A stretch of 64,000 bases of DNA from positions 1 to 64,000 of the forward strand of contig CAWKIF010000124.1 in assembly GCA_963849485.1 (NCBI GenBank), in the 5' to 3' direction. Shown here one piece after another: positions 52,162 through 61,800 of this stretch (the stretch's first letter is position 1; each line of letters opens with the position of its first letter). Under the pieces are notes generated by a model. That model saw only the letters and a program-made list of their open reading frames with translations, made no database searches and was not told the origin of the DNA. The translations under genes were made by a program, and so were the position numbers. This DNA is from CAVTWJ01 sp963849485. GTDB taxonomy: Bacteria; Oederibacteriota; Muellerivitia; Muellerivitales; Muellerivitaceae.

Positions 52162-54120
52162 ATGAATAATCATGAAGCGCCTAGCTTGTTTAAAGTTGAA
52201 AAGATCAGGGGACGAATGGGAGAACCGGATGAAGGATATTTTCCCGGCCCCGTTGAAACATCCGCTCCTGGCGTCGGGGGCCCGGTGAGCCCCCCCCGAC
52301 ACCTTCCTCAGGGCCTGACGGCCCCCGTCACCGCCGAACAGGGCCTGCGCCTCACGATCTACGTGCGCATCCACAACCTCTTTTTCACCTACCTGAATTT
52401 GAATTGTTTCTACGTGTCCGCCGAGAATCCCACCAATTGGCAGCCCCTCTTCTATAGCCGCAACATCCTCCACAACCCCACCCACTACGAAGCCCTCTTC
52501 GGCAAAAACCGGGACCGCTCCCGCTACAACGAGCTGAACTTTGAGCGGTTGCGCAAGGAACGGAAGCCCTTCGTGGCGAAACACCGGGGTTTTCACGACC
52601 TTTTCGCGCCCGTGGTCTGGGAGGGGGCTTTCCGCGGCTTCCTCGCCACCGGATCTTTCGTGAGGAAACCCTTCACGGAAGGAGAGATCGGCCGGCGATG
52701 GGCCGACCTGTCCGGGCGCCCCGCCGAAACACCGGACCCGGACTTCCTGGGCTACGCCCGCATGGCCCTCGATACGGTGGTGGTATCCCCGGCCGTCCTG
52801 GAAGGGTTCAAGGAAGTGATGGAGACGCTCGCGGATTACCTTTGCGGCCGCGCGGACGAGCGCATGGCGGAAAGGCTGGAGGTTCTGCGAAAGGGATGCG
52901 TCTCCCACGGTTTGCCACATGCCGTTTGGATGGACTTCATGCTGGGCTTGAAGCAGTTCCATCCCAGGGTGACCCTGGACGGCGACCCCAATTGGTGGGA
53001 GAGGGATGAACTGGGGATCACGCGCTACCCCACGACAGTATTGGCATTCGCCCAGCCGGCCCCGGCCCTGGAACGGTGGTCCACCCTGGGGTCCATGGTC
53101 GGCGCCGCCCGGCTTCAGTGGGAAGCCCTTCGGGCCGCCCGCGAGTTCCCCGAGACGGTGGCCGGACGGTTGGAGGATTATGGCGTCCTCTTCGTCACCT
53201 CGGCCTCGCCCTCCAAGGGGAAGGTTCAGGCCAAGCTGGAGATCCGGGACCGCGCGGAGGCCATCCGCGCTCTGCTGGAAAAGCGGACCGGGTTGAAGCT
53301 CGTGGCGGGGATCGGGTCCACCCTCGCGCCCGGGGTGAAACTGGTGGAATCCCGCCTGCAAGCCGTGCAGGCCATGAACCTCGCCGCCTCAACCGGCCGC
53401 GCCTCGGTTTTTTACGAGGACGCCGCCGAAAAAATGATTCAGGGGCGGGGCCAGGGCCTTCGACCGGCGCTCGCCTGGTTGAAAAAGGCCTACCGGAGCG
53501 GTTCGCCGAAGGACCGCGAGGCGGCCCGGGCGGAGTTCGTGCGCCAGGCTCTCCTCTATTCCCACGAGCGCCACGAGAGCGTACGGGCCCATCTTTTGGA
53601 GGCCAGTTTCACGCTGACCGACTCCCTCCGCGAGGGCGCCCTCGACCCGGCCCAGGCCGAGGGTCTGGCCAGCCAGATGGAGGAACGCCTGCTCCAGGCT
53701 TCCACCCTGCAAGACACCTTTCGGCCTTTCCAGGAGGGCCTGGAACGCGTCGGGAAAACCGGGGACCGCCCCGCCGAGGGGAAGCGCCTGGCGAATATGG
53801 AGGGGATCAAGCGGTATGTGGACACCCATTTCACCCAACCCTTAAGGCTGAAAGACCTGGCTCAAAAGGCGGGCCTTTCCCAACCCGCCTTCCTCAAGGG
53901 TTTCAAGCGGGCCGCCGGGCAGGGTTTTTCACCCTACCTCCAGTCCTTAAGGCTGGAGGAAGCCAAGAGGCTGCTGCGGGCCAGCCCCCTGTCGGTCGAA
54001 CGGGTGGCCCAGGAAAGCGGGTTCAACTCGGCCAGTTATTTCGTCCAGGCCTTTAAACGCTCCACCGGTCAGACTCCGGGGGCCTTTCGGGACAAGGGCC
54101 GCCCCCACTCGGTTAAATAA
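52162..54120 (+). CDS. AraC-family transcriptional regulator with large sensor region
   Basis: A 652-residue regulator. The C-terminal 100 residues are an AraC-type double helix-turn-helix (MEGIKRYVDTHFTQPLRLKDLAQKAGLSQPAFLKGFKRAAGQGFSPYLQSLRL, then SVERVAQESGFNSASYFVQAFKRSTGQTPGAFR). The first 200 residues (LTIYVRIHNLFFTYLNLNC, RKPFVAKHRGFHDLFAPVVWEGAFRGFLATGSF) look like a ligand or PocR-type sensor, weakly. The middle (DYGVLFVTSASP to ASVFYED) has the layout of a degenerate GGDEF-like domain seen in long AraC proteins. No membrane helix is present. Position between xylanase and xyloglucanase genes suggests it controls them (inference). Start ATG preferred over a GTG nine bases upstream. 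Confidence 0.82.
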   Translation: MNNHEAPSLFKVEKIRGRMGEPDEGYFPGPVETSAPGVGGPVSPPRHLPQGLTAPVTAEQGLRLTIYVRIHNLFFTYLNLNCFYVSAENPTNWQPLFYSRNILHNPTHYEALFGKNRDRSRYNELNFERLRKERKPFVAKHRGFHDLFAPVVWEGAFRGFLATGSFVRKPFTEGEIGRRWADLSGRPAETPDPDFLGYARMALDTVVVSPAVLEGFKEVMETLADYLCGRADERMAERLEVLRKGCVSHGLPHAVWMDFMLGLKQFHPRVTLDGDPNWWERDELGITRYPTTVLAFAQPAPALERWSTLGSMVGAARLQWEALRAAREFPETVAGRLEDYGVLFVTSASPSKGKVQAKLEIRDRAEAIRALLEKRTGLKLVAGIGSTLAPGVKLVESRLQAVQAMNLAASTGRASVFYEDAAEKMIQGRGQGLRPALAWLKKAYRSGSPKDREAARAEFVRQALLYSHERHESVRAHLLEASFTLTDSLREGALDPAQAEGLASQMEERLLQASTLQDTFRPFQEGLERVGKTGDRPAEGKRLANMEGIKRYVDTHFTQPLRLKDLAQKAGLSQPAFLKGFKRAAGQGFSPYLQSLRLEEAKRLLRASPLSVERVAQESGFNSASYFVQAFKRSTGQTPGAFRDKGRPHSVK

Positions 54121-54219
54121 GTATAAATAGATAGTTTGTTTTATATAAATCCCCCCATTCTTCCTTGGGGTATCTTTACTCAAAGATCCGGTTTTCCGGG
54201 CTGACACCACTGAGGAACT

Positions 54220-57200
54220 ATGCGGCTGATTCAAGTTAAAAACGATTTTCTCTCCCGGCTTTATTTCTGAAAGGGTTTTCAGAGGCTTTGCCGTCGCAAT
54301 CATTCTGTTTTTGGGTTTCCAAAGCCTGGCCTTGGCCCAGGCCTATAACTGGCAAAGCGTGGCCATCATGGGCGGGGGCTTCGTTCCGGGGCTGGTCTAC
54401 AGCCCGGTCCAACAAAACCTCCTTTACGCCCGAACCGACGTCGGCGGTTTCTACCGCTGGAACAATTCCACCAGCCAATGGGTGCCCTTGACCGACATGT
54501 ATGGAGGGGGCAACAACTTCGGGGGTGAGAGCATCGCGCCTGACCCCGTCAACGCCAACGTGGTCTACGCGGCGGCGGGCTTTTCGGGCCCTGGGCACGA
54601 TCCTTAGTTCTACCGACCAAGGCAATACCTGGACCGCTAACCCTATTCCGGTCTCCATCGCGGGCAACAATGACGGAAGGGAAGCCGGGGAACGCTTGGT
54701 CGTGGACCCTAACTTGACTTCCACCCTTTACTTCGGCTCCCGTTGGCAAGGGCTATGGAAGAGCACCAACTCGGCAGCCAGTTGGAGCCAAGTCACTTCC
54801 TTTCCGGTTCTTGGCGATACTGGTTACGGCTTGAGTTGGGAGATCATCCTTCCGGGCGGAAATCCTTCTGCGGGCGCGGAAACCATTTTCGTGGGTGTGG
54901 AAGCGGGTACCTCGAAAAGTTGTAACATCTACCGTTCCACGAACGCGGGTGGTAGTTGGGCGGAAGTCCCCGGTGGTCCTGTTAGCGTGATCCCTCCCCA
55001 TGCTTCCCTTGGGACAGACGGGAATTTATGGATTGTGTGTGACATCGGCTATATCTCCCAAGGTGTCACTTACGGCTATGGCCCCAACTCCGTCAACTAC
55101 GGCCAGATCTGGAAGCTCAACACAAGCACGCTCGCTTGGTCCAATGTGACACCCTCCAATGGGCCGGTGAGCGGTTCCGGGGGCTATGCCGGTATATGCG
55201 TCGACCACGAAAACGCCAGCCATGTGGTGGTGTCAACGATCGATTGGTGGGGTGGACCCGACCGGCTCCTTTCGACCACCAACGGCGGCGGTTCCTGGTC
55301 GGTCATCGCCGAGGCCGGCTCCGGCAACTCGGTATTCAACGTCAATGGCGCAATCTACCAGGAGGGATGCAGTGGCGGCTCGGGCGGGGCGGGTTGGGCG
55401 GGTTGCGTGGCCATCGATCCGTTCAATTCCAACAACGCCGTTTACCCTTCCGGCGGCGCGGGGGGCGGAGGAGGGGTTTGGAGCAGCGCCAATATCCAGG
55501 CGAACCCCGTTTCCTGGACCTACACCGACAACAACCTGGAGGAGACGGTTCCTGTTTTCATGCCTCCCTCGGCGGCGGGAGGCATCCTCTTTTCCTGCTT
55601 GGGCGACGTGGGGGGCATGCGACACACGAACGTGACCCAATCACCCGCCTCAGGGATGTATTGCAACCCCCAATTTACGAATACCAACATGCTGGACTTC
55701 GCCGAATCGAGGCCTAATACGGTGGTGCGGGCGGGGAACAGTACCAACTCCTCGTCAGTGAACAGCGACGTGGCCTATTCCACCAACAATGGGCAAACCT
55801 GGACGCCCTGGGGAAGCGCGCCCCCGGGCTATACCACGACGGGCCAGATGGGAGCGGTAGCGGTCGCCGCCGACGGGTCCCACGTCGTGGTGTCGCCCTA
55901 TAGTGGCAACGGGTCGCCGGCCTACGCTTCTTCACTCGGCGGGAGTTGGACGACCTGTTCCGGTCTTCCCAGCGGCGCGATGGTGGCCTCAGACCGTTCC
56001 AACGCCTCTACCTTTTACGGCATCTACCCGAGCGAGTGGGTGTACGGCAATTCCGTGACGATCTACCTCAGCACCAACTACGGGGCCAGCTTCACCCAGG
56101 TGAACAGCGTCCCGGTCAATTGGGGCGACGCCAACGGCAACGGGCAGTGGGTCATACCCCGGCCCGTATTCGGCGAGCCCGGGGAATTCTGGGTTTCCAC
56201 CTACAACGCGCTCTACCGTTTCACCAACGCGGGTTCCAGCGTGACGGCCCTCGCCAACGTGTATGAGCCCAAGGGTCCGGTGGGGTTTGGTAAGGCGGCC
56301 CCCAGCCAGACCCATCCGGCGATCTTCCTGTCAGGAACCGTTAACGGGACCCAAGGTATTTTCCGGTGCGACGACGGCGCGGGCGTGACCTGGACCTCGA
56401 TCAGCAACGCCAGCAAGCCGTTTATCCCGGGTTGGATCGAGGGGGATGAAAGCATCTACGGCCGTTGTTACATAGCCCCCGGGGCCCGGGGCATCCTTTA
56501 CGGGGATATCACGGCCGGCACCCCGACCAACACGGCCACGGCGACCTTCACTTACACCCGTACCTCGACCCCGACCTTGACACCCACCCGGACCCCGACC
56601 GTGACCCCCACCGGTTCAATGACGCCTTTCCCTACCAACACGGGGACAGAGAGCGCGACAGCCTCCAAGACTCCAACAACTTCAATGACACCCACTGGGA
56701 CGGCCTCCCTCACCGCCAGCCGGACCCTCACCCCGTTCAATACCGCCACCTTGACGTCAACTCCCAGCCTTTCCTTCACACCCACCCGTTCGATCACCCC
56801 TACGATGACCATGACAGCCACCCTCACCCCGAGCCAAACCCTGACGGCTACTTCAACGGCTACCATCGCCAATACCTCCACGACCACCTCGACGGCGTCC
56901 TCGACGACGACCCGAACGAACACCCTCACTTCGACCCCGACGGCTTCGGCTTCGCCGACCCCCACCCTCACCATCACTCCCTCCCGAACGATGACGGCCA
57001 CTACGACAAATACCATCGCCAATACCCTTACCCCCACCGGGACCAACTCGGTCACCCCAACCGTCACCCCATCACCGACTTACACAACTACCCGAACCAC
57101 CACAATGACAGCGACCTCCACTTTGACTTCCACGTCCAGCATCACCTCCACGGGCACCGCTTCATTTACCTCGACTGCCACCCGAACCCTCACCCCGCCC

Positions 57201-58610
57201 AATACCGCCACCTTGACATGGACCCCAAGCCTTTCCTTCACCCCCACAGCGACGGCTACTCCCACGCATACGGGAACGGCTTCCCAGACGCCGGTGTTCA
57301 GCCCCACCACTTCCCATAGCCCCGCCGCCACCCTGACGCCGACTTCCTCATTCACGGAAACGGGCACATTTACTCCGACCGCGACCTGGACCCCGTCACC
57401 CTCCCATACCCCAACCCTCACCCCTACCGCTTCTTCGACCCTTACCTTGTCGCAGACCCCCACCCGGACTTACACACCTGTCGATACGGTTTCTTCAACC
57501 GATACGGGCACTCCTTCTTCCACGGGCACCCCAACCCAGACACCAGCAGTCAGCCCGACGGCCTCCAATAGTCCCACCGCCACCCTGTCACCGACTTGGA
57601 CCGCGACGGCCACCCCCACTTTCACGCAAGCGGGAACCTTGACGGCCACCTCCAGTCCCACGGAGACGGAGAGCCCTACAGTCTCCCTGACTCCAACAAC
57701 TTCTATCACACCCAGTGGGACGGCGAGCCTCACGCCAACCCAATCGGGAACGCCCACCCAGACGCCGGTGTTCAGTCTCACGGTCACCCTGTCACCCACT
57801 TCCACCGAAACGACGATCTGGACGATGACGATCACCCCCACTTCGACGGCACCCTGGACCCTGACACCCACCGGCTCCGCCACCCGGACGGGAACGCCCA
57901 CGATGACGGGTACGCCGACCCGAACTCCCGTCTTCAGCCCTACGCCATCCAACAGCCCCACCGCCACCTTGTCGCCCACATCCACCGGAACCGCGACCTG
58001 GACGATGACCGCGACCCCCACTTTCACCAATAGCTGGACCTTTACGCCCTCCTCCACGGCCACAGAGACAAAAACGACCAGTGGGTCCCCCACCGCCACT
58101 GGAACCTCGACCCTGACGGGGGTGTTGAGCCCCACGCCGACCAACAGCCCCACCGCCAGCTTGACGGCATCTTCCTCTCCCACAGCCTCCTCCACCCAGA
58201 CCCGGACCTACACCCCCACCAGCACATGGACTCTGACTCCAAGTTCCACGGTACCAGCCACGCCGACCCTGACCGGTACGATCACGACCACGGAGGCCTT
58301 TACTTCCACCACTACGCCGGCGCCTACCGTACCGCCGGGAGTCGTGGGGATTTACCCCAACCCGGCCCAGGGACCAACCGTTGAAATCCTCGCATCGGGT
58401 TACACGGGACTTTCCAACGTTCGGATCGAGATCTTTTCGATCTCATTCCGAAAGGTGCGGGACGAGACTTTCCCCTCGATTCCTTCAGGGACGGCCGTAA
58501 CCCTGACCTTGACGGGCCGGGGCGGCAATCCGCTGGCCAACGGAATATATTACGTGGTTGTTACAAACAAGGCGGGCAGGGCCATCGGTAAATTATTGAT
58601 TCTCAAGTGA
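54220..58610 (+). CDS. Secreted GH74 xyloglucanase, frameshifted
   Basis: An extracellular family 74 xyloglucan hydrolase broken by at least one frameshift. The N-terminal blade (WQSVAIMGGGFVPGLVYSP, YARTDVGGFYRWN with the catalytic-type Asp, VYAAAGFSG) is read in one frame up to a TAG at 54605; the next blade (GTILSSTDQGNTW, GERLVVDP, LYFGSRWQGLWKST) continues in the next frame to 58610. Skipping one base near 54588-54590 (a CCC run) joins them as FSGLGTILSS, the expected family sequence. A second shift is likely near 54266: the ATG at 54220 has GAGG upstream and a basic start (MRLIQVKNDFLSRLYF) but stops, while the signal peptide (GFAVAIILFLGFQSLALAQ) is in the next frame without its own ATG. 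Linker about 56520-58320, then the common C-terminal domain (YPNPAQGP, GKLLILK). Pseudogene or sequencing error. Confidence 0.82.
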
Positions 58611-58818
58611 TATTGGTAAGCGGGTTTTAATAATGGAATGTGGCGCCTCTTAATCCATGAGGATAATGACAAGAATATTAGTGCAAAAAATTCCAGGAGT
58701 TATAAACTTCATTTGCTTTTGACCCAGTTCCACGGGACATGCCCGGATATTCACTCATAACCGAATTCGTTTCGAGTTTCTTTACCGCAGTCGAAAAATT
58801 ATTGGAGGCTTTGTGACT

Positions 58819-61800
58819 ATGAAAAAAAACATCTTCCTGGTTGGCGCATTGGGATTTCTATTCATCGGATTAGGGTTCTTGCCTCTTGCTCCGGTCCAAG
58901 CCGCCGGACGCCAGCAACTCCATGGCCATCTGTCAAAGGCCGCTACCGCCGCCCCTTTCGTTGGGGAGATGGCGGGTTCTGAGCGTTTAAAATTAGCCAT
59001 CAGTTTGCCTCTGCGAAACAAACTAGCCCTAGAGAGTCTTCTTAAAAGCACCTATGACAAAAAGAACGCCAATTACCGACATTTTCTAACGCCGCAAAAA
59101 TTCCTCGACATGTTCGGCCCCACCGAAAACGATTACCAGGCCGTTATTCAATTCGCCCAAACCCGGGGCTTAAAAGTAACCCGGACCTATTCCAACCGGT
59201 CCGTAGTGGACGTGGAAGGGGCCGTCTCCGATGTTGAAAAAGCCTTCAACGTCCGGATGCGCAATTACCAGCGCCCGGATGGGACCAAGTTCCATTCCCC
59301 GGATGGGGAACCGTCGGTGGATATGGATGTCGCTGTGGAGCATATTAGTGGCCTCCAAAATTTCGTGGTGCCTCATCCCTTCGTGCACAAGATGGCTATT
59401 TCCAGCAAGGTTGGAATCGGCAAGAAGGGTACGGCCTATGTCGGCACGGGCCCCACCCCTGATCCAACCCTCATCCCGGTCCCCAACGGTCTACCCCCAA
59501 CCTACATCGGGAATGATTTCAGGAATGCCTATATCCAAAATGTCACGCTACAAGGGTCGGGTCAATCGGTCGGGTTGTACGAGTTGGACGGCTTTTACGC
59601 CAACGATATCGTTAGTTATGCCCAGTCGGCGGGTTTGATTGTCCCGCAGATCAACGGACCCTCCGTTAATAGCAACAACATCACCAGCGTTTATGTGGAC
59701 GGCGTGAATTACGATGCCAATCCCGGCGGAGGCAACCTGGAAGTTTCCCTGGATATCGACATGGTCATCTCCATGGCTCCGGCGGCCCAAGTTTTTGTAT
59801 ACGAGGGAACCTATTCGGACGACGTGTTGGCGGCCATGGCTTACCCTCCCCTCGGGATTCCTCTCTCCCTGCAGATCAGCTCCTCCTGGTCGTCCGACAA
59901 CATGGATACCGACCCCTATATGGCCGACGCCCTGGCGGAAATGGCCCTTCAGGGACAATCCTTCTTCCAGGCTTCGGGCGATTCGGGGGCCTACCCCGTC
60001 GACCCGGGTGACATCCGGGACGAGAACTACATCACGGTTGTGGGGGGCACCCAGTTGACCACCAATCAACCCATCCCCGTGACGACCTATCCTGTTCCCT
60101 ATTACCAGTCGGAAGCGGTCTGGAATAATATGATCAACACCCCCTCTCCCACGCCCGTTCCGAACTCTGCGGGGGGCGGAGGGATTTGCAACGGCATCGC
60201 GGGCCAAGTCCCCACGATTGTCATTCCCCCATATCAGGTGGGTTTTGCCCCGAACAACAACCTCGGGAACAGCAACGGCGGATCTTCCGTCAACCGCAAC
60301 CTCCCGGATGTCTCCATGATCGCGGACTATATCTTCAACGTCGCGGATAACGGTTTGCCCGAGCCGGTCGGCGGAACCAGCGCCGCCACGCCCCTTTGGG
60401 CCTCCGTAATGGCCATGGCCAATGAGCAGGCCGCCCAAGGCGGGTTGACTCCAGTGGGATTCGCCAATCCGGCCCTTTACGCTATCGCGAATACCGCCGA
60501 TTACGAGAATGATTTTCATTACAGCATGACCGGCAACAACGGGGGTTATGAGGGCCCGGTTTACCTGTACAATCCGGGATATAAGGCCGTGCCGGGATAT
60601 AACCTGGCCACGGGATTGGGAAGCCCCAATGGGCAAAACCTGATCAATGACCTCAACAATTCCGCCATCGTGCCCCGTCCGACCCTGTCGGTACCCTGTT
60701 ACAGTGTTTCGAGCACCAACCCGAACATTTGGGGATGTTCCGCCGCTATTATCGAGGCAGGTCAGCAATGTCCCGCCGGCTCCGCTAACGGGCAATTTAA
60801 CACACCCACAGGAATAGCGGTCATCGGGACCAACGCCTATGTCCTGGATACCGGCAATAACCGCATCCAAGTATTCAACTTAACCGGATCTTGGCTCAAT
60901 ACCTTCAATCTTCCCGGAACCACTCAATTGTCCGCCTTTTCAGTCATCGCTTCCGGCTTCTCGAACGGACAATACTATATTTATATTACCGACACCGGGA
61001 ACAACCAGGTCTTGGTTTATAACAATAGTTTGACCACCCTCCTTTATCAATTTACGGGATCCACAACCCCGGTGGGCGTTCTGAACGGTCCGGAAGGCAT
61101 TTCCGCCGACCAAAGCGGCAATGTGTACGTGGCGGATACGGGAAACAACCGCGCCGTTCATTTTAATTTCAACGGAACGACAGTGAGCAATGTGACCCAA
61201 TGGGGTACCAAGGGTTCCGGTCAGGGCCAGTTCATTAGCCCCAATGAAATCGCGGTTGATAAGACGGGCTCCAATGTTTATGTCGCGGGTTTCATTCCCG
61301 GCAGCCCCAACAATTATTTTAGCGAACCGCTGATCCAAAAATTCAATGTGACTATCCCCGTGCCGATTTGGGTTACCCAATGGTATACCCAGATGAGTCC
61401 TAATCAAAATTTTGGCCCCAATGCCGGTACGCCGGGCCCTGACGTGGTAGGTTTCCCGCAGGCTTATTGTTATGGCTTAGCGGTGGGATTGGACGGAAAT
61501 GTATATGACACCCAATTTGAAGTCATTGGAGACGGGGATGCTTTAGTGGATCATATACAAGTGTTTGACGCCAAAGGGAACAGCCTCACTAACATTGGCG
61601 GATCCAGGGATGGTCAACCCGGTGATATGGTTTACACTTATGGCTTAGCCTTTGACGCCTGCGGTAACCTCTATACGGTTGATAACGCCCTCAACCGAGT
61701 GGAAGTTTTTGGGGTTTGCAACTCCACTTGTTCCGTGCCCACGACCCCCACCCCCATCCCCACCCCGACCTCGACGCCGACCCCATGCTATAGCGCATTG

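Noticed and set aside
52039..53361. A 440-codon minus-strand frame opposite the AraC-type gene.
   Set aside because: The plus-strand frame has a proper AraC domain and sensible composition; the antisense frame is a GC-rich shadow.
56465..57319. His/Asp/Pro-rich plus-strand frame within the GH74 gene.
   Set aside because: Frame-shifted reading of the Thr/Ser linker; similar frames occur at 1833-2084, 5291-5536 and 6131-6502 in other linkers.
59548..60870. A 440-codon minus-strand frame opposite the sedolisin gene.
   Set aside because: The plus-strand frame shows all S53 catalytic motifs; the antisense product matches nothing.
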